From: Thermoanaerobacterium sp. RBIITD
GTDB taxonomy: Bacteria > Bacillota > Thermoanaerobacteria > Thermoanaerobacterales > Thermoanaerobacteraceae
DNA length: 64,000 nucleotides
Direction of reading: 5' to 3'
Assembly: GCF_900205865.1 (NCBI RefSeq)
Contig: NZ_LT906662.1
Span: 1,426,001-1,490,000 of the forward strand
Positions 30,939-40,639 of this stretch are shown here, one piece after another; position 1 is the first letter of the stretch, and every line of letters starts with the position of its first letter. The position numbers were made by a program, and so were the translations under genes. The notes under the pieces were generated by a model. That model saw only the letters and a program-made list of their open reading frames with translations. It had not been told where the DNA came from and ran no database searches.

Positions 30939-33668
30939 TTGAAAAAAAGAAATATTGTAGTGATTACATCTGTAATTGCGATATTTATAATAATTGGTGT
31001 ACTTATAAGCTTTGCTAACCTAATTGTTGATATACAATGGTTTCTAAGTATGAACTATTTAAATGTATTCTTTAAGAAGTTTTTAACACAAATTATGATT
31101 GGGATACCATCGTTTATCATTTTATTTATATTATCTTACTTCTATCTAAATAGAATGGTTAAAGATTATGCAAAATTCGCGCAGGATATAGTCGTTAAAA
31201 AAGGCTATAGGCGATTTAGAAACATTGTAATTGCTGTATCTTTTATAGTAAGCTTCGTTATTTCACTATTTATTTCTTCAAATTGGTGGAATGATTATCT
31301 GTTTTATGTTAATTCAGCAAATTTTGGTGTAAGAGATCCTATATTTAATGAAGATATAAGTCTTTACATGTTCAGACTGCCTTTTTTATTTGATATTTAT
31401 GAATTGCTTATAGTAATAATACCAATACTGATAGTTGCTACGATTATAGTATATGGCCTCATGTATCTTTCGGATAAAACACGGTTTTACGAGATATCCG
31501 ATAGAGGCGGTAATCTTTTTAAAGCTATATACAATAAAGACATTCTCATGATTGCTTTTAGGCAAATAGCAATATTAGGATTTGTTTTTTTTATCGTGCT
31601 TGCACTTGGATTTTATTTAAAGTCATATGGAATCCTTTATTCAAGACGAGGTGTTGCATTTGGAGCAAGTTTTACAGATGTACATGTTACACTTATATTT
31701 TACAGGATATTAATTTTTGCATCTATCTTATCAGGCGTTCTATTCATGTTAGGTGCATTTAAACAAAAACTTAAATATATAGTTGCGTCACCCATAATAA
31801 TTATCGCAATATTAATTTTATCGACAATATCACAAGCTGTTGTTCAGAGCTTCGTTGTTGCGCCAAATGAACTTGATAAAGAGAAAACATATTTAAAGTA
31901 CAATATAGAATACACGAAGAGAGCATTTGGCCTTATTAATGTAGCTGAAAAGAACTATTACCTCAAAAAAGATATTGATAAACAGGTTCTCAACGAAAAT
32001 AAGGATACTGTAAATAATATAAGAATTAATGATTATAGACCTGTTAATCAAATATATAATCAGCTTCAAGGTATAAGGCTTTACTACAAATTTAATGACA
32101 TAGATATTGATAGATACACGATAGACGGAAATTACAAGCAGGTTTTTATTTCTGCGAGGGAGATGAACCTTGATAATTTAAACAGTCAGGCAAAAAATTG
32201 GATAAATATGCACCTCAAATATACACATGGATATGGTGTCGTTATATCTACGGTTAATGATGTTACGGCGACTGGCCAACCTGATTTGCTTGTTAAAAAT
32301 ATCCCTCCTACAACGGATACGAATATAAAAATAATAAGGCCTGAAATTTATTTTGGTGAACTTACGAACAGCTATGCAATAGTCAATACAAAGACAGGGG
32401 AGTTCGATTACCCATCAGGCGATACAAATAAAGAGACATTTTATAAGGGTAAATCCGGTATACCTATGACATTTTTAAATAAGATTTTTTTTACAGCTTA
32501 TACGGGGGATTTTAAAATACTTTTGTCGACTGATATTACATCAGATAGCAAGATGCTGATATACAGGAATATTAAAGACAGAGTTGAAAAGATTGCACCC
32601 TTCCTTATATATGATGATGATCCCTATATCGTTGTAGACAATGGAAAACTCTACTGGATTATCGATGCATATACATATTCTGGTAATTATCCATATTCAG
32701 AGCCATATGCACAAACAGGAATAAACTATATAAGAAATTCTGTTAAGGTGGTTGTTGATGCATATACAGGTGATGTAAACTACTATATATCAGATAAAAA
32801 TGATCCGGTAATAAGGGTATATGATGGGATATTCCCCGGACTTTTTAAGGGCATCGACAAAATGCCGGAAGGCTTAAAAGCCCATATAAGATACCCACAG
32901 TATCTATTTGATATACAATCAAATGTGTATAAAAATTATCACATGAGTGATCCACAAGTGTTTTACAATAAAGAGGATTCATGGGATATTGCAAAGGAGA
33001 AATTCTCTGGTAAAGTACAGCCGCAGGAGTCACAATATGTAATAATGAAGCTACCTGATGGAAGTAAAGCAGAGTATATCTTAATGGTTCCATATACACC
33101 AGCTACAAAGGACAACATGGTGGCGTGGTTAGCTGCAAGGATGGACGGCGACAATTATGGAAAGCTTGTTGTGTACAAATTCCCAAAGAGCAGTATAATT
33201 TATGGACCTATGCAGGTAGAAAACATGATAGACCAGGATCCCACAATTTCAAAGGAATTAAGCCTGTGGGATCAAAAGGGTTCTAGTGTAATAAGGGGAA
33301 ATCTCTTGACATTACCAATAGATGATGCAATGCTGTATGTCGAACCCCTTTATATACAGTCATCAAATGATAATGCTCTACCTGAAGTTAAACGGGTTAT
33401 ACTGGCATACAGAGATAAAATAGTGATGGAAGATACACTGCAAAATGCTTTAAATAAATTATTTAATTTAAAGCCTCAGACCGTGCCTGGATTGCCGCAA
33501 CAAGCACCTACGAATTTAAATCAGACACAGCAAGAGCTTATAAAGAAGGCAAATGATATTTATAATAATGCCATAAATGCTACGAAAAACGGAAACTGGA
33601 CAGATTTCGGTAAATATATGGATGAGCTTAAAAATATATTAAATGATTTAAATAATAGTTTGAAATAA
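30939..33668 (+). CDS. UPF0182 family large membrane protein
   Basis: 909 residues. Seven or so membrane segments occupy the first third (about residues 5-310). The rest is a long, probably extracellular domain with family features such as DYRPVNQIYNQLQGIRLYYKF, TYSGNYPYSEPYAQ and HIRYPQYLFDIQ. The C-terminus is low-complexity with Gln and Asn. Family length is about 900. The TTG at 30939 is chosen because ggatggtgat precedes it. Function of UPF0182 proteins is not known. Confidence 0.9.
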   Translation: MKKRNIVVITSVIAIFIIIGVLISFANLIVDIQWFLSMNYLNVFFKKFLTQIMIGIPSFIILFILSYFYLNRMVKDYAKFAQDIVVKKGYRRFRNIVIAVSFIVSFVISLFISSNWWNDYLFYVNSANFGVRDPIFNEDISLYMFRLPFLFDIYELLIVIIPILIVATIIVYGLMYLSDKTRFYEISDRGGNLFKAIYNKDILMIAFRQIAILGFVFFIVLALGFYLKSYGILYSRRGVAFGASFTDVHVTLIFYRILIFASILSGVLFMLGAFKQKLKYIVASPIIIIAILILSTISQAVVQSFVVAPNELDKEKTYLKYNIEYTKRAFGLINVAEKNYYLKKDIDKQVLNENKDTVNNIRINDYRPVNQIYNQLQGIRLYYKFNDIDIDRYTIDGNYKQVFISAREMNLDNLNSQAKNWINMHLKYTHGYGVVISTVNDVTATGQPDLLVKNIPPTTDTNIKIIRPEIYFGELTNSYAIVNTKTGEFDYPSGDTNKETFYKGKSGIPMTFLNKIFFTAYTGDFKILLSTDITSDSKMLIYRNIKDRVEKIAPFLIYDDDPYIVVDNGKLYWIIDAYTYSGNYPYSEPYAQTGINYIRNSVKVVVDAYTGDVNYYISDKNDPVIRVYDGIFPGLFKGIDKMPEGLKAHIRYPQYLFDIQSNVYKNYHMSDPQVFYNKEDSWDIAKEKFSGKVQPQESQYVIMKLPDGSKAEYILMVPYTPATKDNMVAWLAARMDGDNYGKLVVYKFPKSSIIYGPMQVENMIDQDPTISKELSLWDQKGSSVIRGNLLTLPIDDAMLYVEPLYIQSSNDNALPEVKRVILAYRDKIVMEDTLQNALNKLFNLKPQTVPGLPQQAPTNLNQTQQELIKKANDIYNNAINATKNGNWTDFGKYMDELKNILNDLNNSLK

Positions 33669-33695
33669 AGAGGTCATAGAAGACCTCTTTTTTTA
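33668..33695 (+). terminator. Terminator after the UPF0182 gene
   Basis: Stem agaggtc / gacctct with a run of eight T. Confidence 0.9.
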
Positions 33696-33755
33696 ATTGA
33701 AATTTGAAAATTTTTAAATCAAAATTGGAAATAATAAAAACAGGTGGTGATTGCT

Positions 33756-34346
33756 ATGGAAATAATGCAAACTACAATTAAAATAGATAGCATAATTAAG
33801 GATATTGAACATTTTCATGACAAATTTAATGAAATAAATAATTCAATAGAAATAAACTTAGGTGAGATTGAAGAAAATGTTAATAAGTTATTTCAAGACA
33901 TAGATAAACACTTAAAAGGCGATGAAATAAAAGAATATAGAGAAGAGAGGAAATACTTAGTTAGCTATTTTAGAAAATCAAAAGCAGTAAAAACAGAGGC
34001 AGAAGAAAATTTAAAATTTAATAAGGACGATAAAATAGAACATATTTTAGGGGTGATAAAAAATATAAAAGAACTTAATAACGATTGTAAAAAAAATAAT
34101 TATAAAATAGTGAATTTAAAAAATGATTTAAATTCACTAAAATCAATCGTTGAAAAGGACATATTGCTGAACATGGAATTAAATAGGCAACTACCTGTTG
34201 AAAAAGTTGAATATGTTTATGATATGCCGCCACAACTTATTGATAGCTTGAACAAAGCCTTTGAAAATGTATGTATTGCAAAAGATGGCATTGAGAGAAT
34301 TAAAGTATACGAGGACATAATAAATAATCTTAATCAATTACAATAG
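33756..34346 (+). CDS. Coiled-coil hypothetical protein (196 aa)
   Basis: 196 residues, highly charged and helical, beginning MEIMQTTIKIDSIIKDIEHF. Heptad-like patterns run through residues 10-55 and 85-150, suggesting a coiled coil. No signal peptide, membrane segment or known motif was found. The ATG at 33756 follows aggtggtgat; a GTG at 33744 lies inside that site. Genes on both sides are unrelated by sequence. Function unknown. Confidence 0.75.
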   Translation: MEIMQTTIKIDSIIKDIEHFHDKFNEINNSIEINLGEIEENVNKLFQDIDKHLKGDEIKEYREERKYLVSYFRKSKAVKTEAEENLKFNKDDKIEHILGVIKNIKELNNDCKKNNYKIVNLKNDLNSLKSIVEKDILLNMELNRQLPVEKVEYVYDMPPQLIDSLNKAFENVCIAKDGIERIKVYEDIINNLNQLQ

Positions 34347-34421
34347 AAAAATTTTCATTAGTAATTCTACTTATTAAGGGAATATTATATAGCGGGGAAA
34401 TATTTTAAAGGAGGGTTAACA

Positions 34422-34937
34422 TTGAATAGAAGAGAATTTGAGGATTACATGGGAGAAAAGATCAACAGCGAAGTATCAGAGGAATTAAGTGCAAGATTTG
34501 GTAAGCCAAGTACACAGGCACAGCAAAAGGCACAGCAACAGGCTCAACAACAAGCGCAACAGCAAGCACAGCAGTTTCAGCAACAACTGCAAAGCATGGG
34601 TATAAATGTTACACCTCAGCAATTTCAGCAATTATTAAATCAGGTTAAAACACAAGCACAGCAACAGCAGCAGCAAACAGATATGCAGGTACAGCAGGCT
34701 TTGCAACAGGCCATGGCTGCGCTTCAGCAGGCACAACAAAGCATTCAAGCAAATCAAGTTTTTGCTCAAATGAGCAAAATATTAGATTCATCGAATCAGC
34801 AGCTACAGCAGTTAACACCGCAATTAGGAACGCAAGCACAACAGCCTATGGGTGCGCAAGCACAGCAGCCACAGGCCGGCTTTTTGAATCAACAGCAAGC
34901 AAATCAACAAACGCCTGGACAGGCAGGAATGCAGTAA
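34422..34937 (+). CDS. Glutamine-rich low-complexity protein (171 aa)
   Basis: 171 residues. The first 28 residues (MNRREFEDYMGEKINSEVSE and on) look ordered. The rest is dominated by Gln, with AQQ repeats near residues 32-52, QQQQQQ around 82 and Q-rich stretches to the end, over 35 percent Gln by eye. The TTG start has a strong aaaggaggg site and a terminator follows, so it is very likely translated. No membrane segment. Such composition suggests self-association or a structural role; a spore-associated function is only a guess. Confidence 0.8.
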   Translation: MNRREFEDYMGEKINSEVSEELSARFGKPSTQAQQKAQQQAQQQAQQQAQQFQQQLQSMGINVTPQQFQQLLNQVKTQAQQQQQQTDMQVQQALQQAMAALQQAQQSIQANQVFAQMSKILDSSNQQLQQLTPQLGTQAQQPMGAQAQQPQAGFLNQQQANQQTPGQAGMQ

Positions 34938-34955
34938 TAAAAGAAGTTTAAAATA

Positions 34956-34992
34956 GGGGTTATAGGTTACAATACTTATAACCCTTTTATTT
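34956..34992 (+). terminator. Terminator of the Gln-rich protein gene
   Basis: Stem gggttata / tataaccc with a T-rich tail. Confidence 0.75.
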
Positions 34993-35095
34993 ATTGAAAT
35001 CAATTTCGATATTGAAACTTAGTGTATAATTTTAGTAGGCGGTAAAAAATAGAAAAAGGAAGGCATCCAAAAGATACCTTCCATTCACATGAATC

Positions 35096-36710
35096 ATCCG
35101 CTATAATGTTTAAATAGAAAAAACAAAAAAGCGTTATAGAGGTGATTACATGCTAGAAATAAATTTAAACGAAAATGAAATAAATTTCAAGGATTTAGAA
35201 GTAGAAATTTACAAATTAGTCTGCGAAGAAGCTTGTAAAATAATGGCTCAAATCCTTATGAAAATAGATGATATGCTACTAGAAAAAAGGGACAAAAAAG
35301 AATATAGGTGTAAAGGTAAAAAGCATACAAACGTAAAGACAATTATGGGCACTGTTGAATTTGATAAAAGAATTTATGGACATATAAATAGTGAAGGTAA
35401 AAAGGAATATGTTTATCTTTTAGATGAGTATTTAAAAATGGATACAATAGGGCATATATCAACAAATCTTATTGAAAAAGTTGTAGAAAATGTAACAGAA
35501 ATATCATATAGAGAAGCAGCGAAAAATATAGAATCATTAACAAATCAAAGCATAAGCCATACAACTGCATGGAATATAATACAAAAGATTGGAGAGAAAA
35601 TAGCGGAATTAGAAAAACAAGATATAAAACTATTCAAAGAAAACAAATTAAGAGGAGAAAAAGAAACAAAAATATTATTTCAAGAAATGGATGGATTATG
35701 GTTATCTATGCAAGGCAAAGATAGACCAAAAGGCAAAAAAAGCAGAGGGAAGAAAGAAATAAAATTAGCAGTAGCATACGACGGATGGGTAAAAAGAAGC
35801 CCAGGAAGTAATGAATATATAACACATAATAAAATAGCATGTGCAGGATTTGCAAGCAGCAAAGAATTTAAAGAATTAGTAGATGCAACGATAGCAAAAG
35901 AATACAACATAGACGAAATAGAAATAAAGATAATAAATGGGGATGGAGCAAGTTGGATTAAAGAAAGCTTGGGAGAAGAAGGAGTATATTTTCAATTAGA
36001 TCCATTTCATAAAAGCCAAGCAGTAATAAGGAATGTAGAGAACAAAAAAGATGCCCGCAAATTAATGAAAATGCTAGATGAAGGAAAAGCAGAAGAAAGC
36101 CTAGAATACATAGCAAAATTAATGATAGAGCAAAAAGATGATGAAAAGCAAATGAAGAAATTAGAAAAACTATATAACTATTTAGTAGCCAATAAAGAAG
36201 GGATAAAACCATACCAAAAGAGAGAAGAAATAAAAATACCAGAAGCCCCAGAAGGAATAGAATACAAACATTTAGGAACAATGGAAAACAATATATTTGA
36301 CACATTAGCAAGCAGAATGAATGCAGGAAAAATGAGTTGGACAGAAAAAGGTGCAAACAATTTAGCAAAGATATTAGCCTTAAAGACAAGTGGAAAACTT
36401 TATAGTGTAGTAGAAACATACTTCAATGTTATAATATCAAAAGAAAAATTAACAGAGATAAAAGAAGAAATAAAACTATCAGCAGCGGATGTAAACAAAA
36501 AGCAGAAAAAAGCAAAAACATATCGCATACAAAGAGGCGGTATGCCGTTTGAAGGTTGTGCAATGACAAACAGTCGAAAAGCAATAAGAGAAATACTCAG
36601 ATACAAATGTTTAAGTGAATTAAAAGTCATATAAAAGGCGCAATATGAAGATAAGAATGGAGTAAAAACAATTGCACGAAAATTCACAATACATTAAACA
36701 TTATGCGGAT
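35096..36710 (+). mobile_element. ISLre2-family insertion sequence
   Basis: About 1.6 kb. The transposase gene is bordered by matching inverted ends: atccgctataatgtttaaa from 35096 and, as reverse complement, atccgcataatgtttaa ending at 36710. No clear target duplication was seen beside these ends, so the exact borders may be a few bases off. It sits just upstream of the tRNA-Arg promoter and outside the tRNA island repeat. Confidence 0.8.
35150..36634 (+). CDS. ISLre2 family transposase (UPF0236)
   Basis: 494 residues, full length for this group. Features: a conserved N-terminal region with CKGKKHTNVKTIMGTVEFDK, SYREAAKNI and SISHTTAWNIIQ, an acidic catalytic region (FQEMDGLWL, NGDGASWIKE, LDPFHKSQAV) and a C-terminal block MENNIFDTLASRM with ends RGGMPFEGCAMTNSRKAI. 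The frame is uninterrupted, so the element may still be active. ATG with gaggtgatt upstream. Confidence 0.92.
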   Translation: MLEINLNENEINFKDLEVEIYKLVCEEACKIMAQILMKIDDMLLEKRDKKEYRCKGKKHTNVKTIMGTVEFDKRIYGHINSEGKKEYVYLLDEYLKMDTIGHISTNLIEKVVENVTEISYREAAKNIESLTNQSISHTTAWNIIQKIGEKIAELEKQDIKLFKENKLRGEKETKILFQEMDGLWLSMQGKDRPKGKKSRGKKEIKLAVAYDGWVKRSPGSNEYITHNKIACAGFASSKEFKELVDATIAKEYNIDEIEIKIINGDGASWIKESLGEEGVYFQLDPFHKSQAVIRNVENKKDARKLMKMLDEGKAEESLEYIAKLMIEQKDDEKQMKKLEKLYNYLVANKEGIKPYQKREEIKIPEAPEGIEYKHLGTMENNIFDTLASRMNAGKMSWTEKGANNLAKILALKTSGKLYSVVETYFNVIISKEKLTEIKEEIKLSAADVNKKQKKAKTYRIQRGGMPFEGCAMTNSRKAIREILRYKCLSELKVI

Positions 36711-36770
36711 AAAATTTGAAGAAAAAAATTTGCCAACAACTACTTGACACAAACATATTGAAATAAGTAT

Positions 36771-36799
36771 TTGCAATTTATAAAAAAATATGTTATCAT
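36771..36799 (+). promoter_or_regulatory. Promoter of tRNA-Arg(ACG)
   Basis: TTGCAA (36771-36776), 17 bp, TATCAT (36794-36799), 15 bp before the tRNA. Confidence 0.7.
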
Positions 36800-36813
36800 A
36801 CAGTATGTAAATA

Positions 36814-36891
<78 letters not shown>

Positions 36892-36907
36892 GTAAAATAG
36901 CATATTT

Positions 36908-36942
36908 GAGGGTATGTGTCGTAAGATGCATACCCTTTTTGA
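36908..36942 (+). terminator. Terminator after tRNA-Arg(ACG)
   Basis: Stem agggtatg / catacccttt with a T-run; probably ends the tRNA transcript at the island border. Confidence 0.8.
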
Positions 36943-36966
36943 TTGCGAGTTGATTGCGAGTTGAAA
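36939..36966 (+). repeat. Paired direct repeats near attL (possible integrase arm sites)
   Basis: ttgattgcgag followed directly by ttgattgcgag and ttgaaa. Nearly the same array occurs at 45638-45665 near attR. Confidence 0.7.
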
Positions 36967-36973
36967 TTGGAAT

Positions 36974-37318
36974 TATGGTGTTCCTTGATTTATTAGCAGT
37001 ATCTTCAGCAAACGTTGGTGTCATTTTGTCGTCAACGTTATATCCTGATGCTTTGTTCATTCCATAAGCGCATTTTATACCTGCTTTTGTTTCTGGATAC
37101 TTTGCTTCATACAGATCTTTCATTCTTTTTAAATGTTCAGTATGTTACAAGACTGTCTATTCTGTCATTATTAAGTTTTTGTCAATTTCAGCCAATTCTT
37201 TGTCAATATTATTGTAGCTCATTGTTATGCATTCTATTTCATTTAAATCTAGCACTTTTGCTGCTTTTAATTTATGCAGCCCTGAAATAAATTCGTTTTT
37301 TGTTATAACAATTGGCTC
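36974..37318 (-). pseudogene. ParB-like nuclease-domain protein, broken
   Basis: In one minus-strand frame the sequence reads EPIVITKNEFISGLHKLKAA then LNEIECITMSYNN, IDKELAEIDKNLIMTE, a TAG, TVL, a TAA, then EHLKRMKDLYEAKYPETKAG and FAEDTANKS. This matches ParB/Spo0J-type N-terminal domains (ISGLHRLEAAK, AEIDENL) found on phages and integrative elements. Two in-frame stops and missing ends make it a pseudogene. Confidence 0.75.
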
Positions 37319-37546
37319 CAATACTTATTTCCTTCATGTTTCAAGATGATTTAAATATTATATAATAATTCGACAAAAGTAGAGGAAATCATTTAAAAAT
37401 ATAAGCGGAATTCCACTTTTATAGAGCATTATGAGGTTTTGCAAATACCTAAAAAACATCTCTTTCTTTATTAAGGAGGATTTTTTGCTATTTTATAGAA
37501 TTAATTAATGATTAATGCTATTTTAAAAATAATGGAGGTATCTAAA

Positions 37547-38350
37547 TTGTTTGAAGTCATTACTGTAACAAAAGAATCAAGAGAGTATGTAGAATTATAT
37601 CTTAAACTAAGTAGATTAAATTTAAATTTTATAGACGGGAAATTTAAAAAAAGTATTGAAGCTGAAGAATTTAAGCATAGAAAAGAACGTAAAAATGATA
37701 TTATTACAGTACTTGATAATATTATAAATACAGACTTTTTGTATATGAGAATGATTGATGAAGGCTATTTTTTTATTTTATGTGATGAAGATGGCTATAT
37801 CATTAGATTAATATATAACAATAAATTAGAAAATTATTTTAAAGAAATAAATTTGGCAGAAGGAGTCAGTTTAAAGCTAGAAAGCAGTGGAATAAATGCA
37901 GTCAGTTTAGCAATGGAATATAAACAACAGTATCAAATATGTGGTAATGATCATCAGTGGGACATATTAGAAAATTGGTATTGTACGGCAATACCTGTAA
38001 TTGATTATGCAAATGCTTTAATAATTGCTTATCTTGATTTGTCATGTGTAAATTGTCAAAAAATAGATTATCAAAGTTTTATCTTAAGAAATATAGTTAA
38101 ATGTGTAGAAAAAGCTTTAACATATAAAAATAAATTGTATACAATTGAGTCGGAATTAACTTCAATTGATACAGCAATAATATATTGGTTAGCGCATGGG
38201 ATGGAGAGAAAAGATATATGTAAAGTAATGCATATTGCAGAAAATACTCTTAAAAATCATATAAAAAAACTTCGAATTTTATTAAAAGCAAACACGGATG
38301 CAGAATTAGTTTTCAGGGCAACAAAAGTTGGTATCATAGATCTTTATTAA
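37547..38350 (+). CDS. GAF-domain, LuxR-type HTH transcriptional regulator
   Basis: 267 residues from the TTG at 37547, which follows ggaggt; an ATG at 37508 without such a site is the alternative. The middle resembles the GAF sensor part of AcoR-like regulators (LESSGINAVSLAMEYKQQYQ, ENWYCTAIPVIDYANALI). The C-terminus is a LuxR-type helix-turn-helix: DTAIIYWLAHGMERKDICKV, AENTLKNHIKKL. It lacks the sigma-54 AAA+ domain. It lies directly before the radical SAM genes on the same strand and probably controls them; its ligand is unknown. Confidence 0.8.
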   Translation: MFEVITVTKESREYVELYLKLSRLNLNFIDGKFKKSIEAEEFKHRKERKNDIITVLDNIINTDFLYMRMIDEGYFFILCDEDGYIIRLIYNNKLENYFKEINLAEGVSLKLESSGINAVSLAMEYKQQYQICGNDHQWDILENWYCTAIPVIDYANALIIAYLDLSCVNCQKIDYQSFILRNIVKCVEKALTYKNKLYTIESELTSIDTAIIYWLAHGMERKDICKVMHIAENTLKNHIKKLRILLKANTDAELVFRATKVGIIDLY

Positions 38351-38376
38351 AAAAGTAATAAATATAACAATTTTTT

Positions 38377-38450
38377 AATAGCCTACTAGTACAATAGTTA
38401 CGATAAAATTCGACTTATATTGACAAAATAATTTGTACCAACAAGCTATT
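38377..38450. promoter_or_regulatory. Inverted repeat with embedded TTGACA before the radical SAM genes
   Basis: An 18-base imperfect inverted repeat: arms at 38377-38394 (aatagcctactagtacaa) and 38433-38450 (ttgtaccaacaagctatt), matching at 13 of 18 positions. TTGACA lies between them at 38420-38425; the -10 is weak. It could be an operator for the preceding regulator. Low certainty. Confidence 0.4.
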
Positions 38451-38542
38451 TTCAAAATTCAATAACAGTATTATTATTAAATTAATCGAAAAAAAGTTAA
38501 CTTTAAAATTTAATTAAGTAATTGGATAAATGAAATTTATTA

Positions 38543-39334
38543 ATGTGGATAGAATTTTTTAAAAACAATAAATTCATTATAGGAATTAGTTTAGATGGAC
38601 CTAAATTTATCCATGACAAACATAGATTAAATAGGAAGGGATATTCATCATTTGAAGATACAATAAATGGAATATTATTACTCAAACAATGTAATATATC
38701 AATTAATATTATATCTGTAATTAATAACGATTATGTAAATTATGGAGGCCAGATATTGGAATACTTTGTTGATTTAGGAATAAATGTTGTAGACTTTATT
38801 CCATGTTATTTTTATAATGATAGATATACATTATCAGTTGAAAATTATAAGAACTTTATGATTAACATATTCGATATTTGGATGAAAAAATATAAAAATG
38901 TTATAAAAATTAGATTTTTAAATGACATTTTCCAAAACATTTTGCGTAAATATGATAAAAATATTAGAGTAAATGTAGGTTGTGAGTTGGGTGAAGTATG
39001 TGGACGTAATTATAGTATTTCTGTAAATGGTGATATATTTCCATGTGAATGCTTGACCCCTATTGATTATATGAAATTGGGAAATATAAAAGAAGAAGAT
39101 TTCATAAGTATATTAAAAAAACGAGAATTTAATGAATTTAAAGAATTATATAACAACGTAAGTAAAGACTGTTTAAGATGTGATATTTTAGATATTTGTC
39201 ATGCTGGTTGTTTAAATAGGAGATTACCTCAATATACTTATAATTTAAAAGATTATTATTGTGAGGCAAGAAAGGGAATTATTTACCATATTCTAAATAA
39301 TTTAGATTTATATTTTCCGAAAAGAAAAATATAA
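38543..39334 (+). CDS. Radical SAM/SPASM protein lacking its N-terminal cluster domain
   Basis: 263 residues, homologous along its length to residues about 125-390 of the next protein (FFKNNKFIIGISLDGPKFIH against FFKDNKFSLGISLDGPKYIH). The SPASM Cys residues are kept (CELGEVCGRNY, PCECLTP, CLRCDILDICHAGCLNRR, YYCEARKGI). The CxxxCxxC SAM-binding part is missing. In frame, TGA comes just before NLL-MWIEFF, and upstream no further homology was seen. It is thus a truncated gene, probably nonfunctional as a radical enzyme. A retained binding role is possible but unproven. Confidence 0.75.
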   Translation: MWIEFFKNNKFIIGISLDGPKFIHDKHRLNRKGYSSFEDTINGILLLKQCNISINIISVINNDYVNYGGQILEYFVDLGINVVDFIPCYFYNDRYTLSVENYKNFMINIFDIWMKKYKNVIKIRFLNDIFQNILRKYDKNIRVNVGCELGEVCGRNYSISVNGDIFPCECLTPIDYMKLGNIKEEDFISILKKREFNEFKELYNNVSKDCLRCDILDICHAGCLNRRLPQYTYNLKDYYCEARKGIIYHILNNLDLYFPKRKI

Positions 39335-39382
39335 ATTTAAATTAATATAAGTCTTTAAATATTATTGAAAGAAGGGTTACAA

Positions 39383-40555
39383 ATGCTTTTTGATTATGAA
39401 TATAAAATTAAACAAGTCTTTATCAAACCATCTGAACATTGTAATATGAAATGCGATTATTGTTATTGTAAAAGGGGGAATACCAATAATATTTTTGATA
39501 GTCTTGGTAATATGGATGCTAGTACTTTTGAAAATATCCTACAGAATTATATAAATTTTATTGAAAGTAATAAACAAGAATTAATTTTAAATATTGTATG
39601 GCATGGTGGCGAACCACTAGTAGCTGGATTGGATTATTATAAAAAGATGATGGAGATAGAGAACAGATATAGTGAACTTAATAAAGATGCTAACATTAAG
39701 ATATTTAATTATTTACAAACTAATGCTACATTAATTGATAATGAGTGGATAAATTTTTTTAAAGATAACAAATTTAGTTTAGGAATTAGCCTTGATGGTC
39801 CAAAATATATACATAATAAATATCGTAAGTTTATAGATGATAATGGTACTTTTGATGTAATAATAGAGAATATTAGAAAACTTCAGGAAGAACATGTACC
39901 AATAGGTATATTATCTGTTATTACTAAATTTTCTTCGAATTTTCCAGAAGATATTTTTAATTTTTTTGTTGATAAACTTAAAATAAAATTAATTGATTTT
40001 ATACCTTGTTTTTACAATAATGATGAGCTAAGCCCTTCATCAGATGATTTATCAAGATTTTTAATTAAAATTTTTGATTTATGGTATAGCATTAATTTTT
40101 CGTGTATTAACATAATTACATTAAGTGATATAATTGATAAGACAATAAATTGGCATTATAATATTGAACAGCCAGATAAATATATATGTGAATTTTCTGG
40201 TAACTGTGGACGAAATCTTGCTATATTATCAAATGGAGACATCTATCCATGTGAATGTTTAGTAAATGTTGGTTCTCTAAAATTAGGAAATATTAATCAA
40301 AATAATTTTATTGATATCATTTGTGGAGATCAGTTCAGCAGATTTAAAAATTTATGTAGTGATATTAGTGTTGAATGTATGAAATGCGTATATTTTTCGA
40401 TATGTAAGGGTGGGTGTTTTCATAGAAGAATAAACGGATGGACAATTAATGAAAAAAGAGAACATTATTGTAATGCACGAAAAGAGATTATAAATCATAT
40501 AATTAATACGCTATTTAAAGGGAGCATTCCTGTAATGGACAAAATTGAAGGTTGA
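39383..40555 (+). CDS. Radical SAM/SPASM peptide-modifying enzyme
   Basis: 390 residues from the ATG at 39383 (gaaggg upstream). The radical SAM cluster motif is KPSEHCNMKCDYCYCKRG. Barrel features are IVWHGGEPLVAG, LQTNATLIDNEW and GISLDGPKYIH. The C-terminal SPASM domain has CEFSGNCGRN, PCECLVNVG, CMKCVYFSICKGGCFHRR and HYCNARKEI, enough Cys for two further 4Fe-4S clusters. The family includes anaerobic sulfatase maturases and RiPP maturases. No sulfatase or clear precursor peptide is adjacent, so the substrate is unknown. Confidence 0.88.
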   Translation: MLFDYEYKIKQVFIKPSEHCNMKCDYCYCKRGNTNNIFDSLGNMDASTFENILQNYINFIESNKQELILNIVWHGGEPLVAGLDYYKKMMEIENRYSELNKDANIKIFNYLQTNATLIDNEWINFFKDNKFSLGISLDGPKYIHNKYRKFIDDNGTFDVIIENIRKLQEEHVPIGILSVITKFSSNFPEDIFNFFVDKLKIKLIDFIPCFYNNDELSPSSDDLSRFLIKIFDLWYSINFSCINIITLSDIIDKTINWHYNIEQPDKYICEFSGNCGRNLAILSNGDIYPCECLVNVGSLKLGNINQNNFIDIICGDQFSRFKNLCSDISVECMKCVYFSICKGGCFHRRINGWTINEKREHYCNARKEIINHIINTLFKGSIPVMDKIEG

Positions 40556-40639
40556 TAAAAAGGCATATCATGGTAGAATACGTGGTAATGAATTTACCCA
40601 TTTCTAAATAAATTAAAACTATCATTGGAGGTACCTAAA

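Noticed and set aside
35087-36719. Target-site duplication for the ISLre2 element
   Set aside because: The nine bases outside the inverted ends differ (acatgaatc and aaaatttga), so no duplication is claimed.
40570-40611. A 13-residue frame (MVEYVVMNLPISK) right after the radical SAM gene, considered as a precursor peptide
   Set aside because: Too short, no ribosome site, no Cys or leader features; probably chance.
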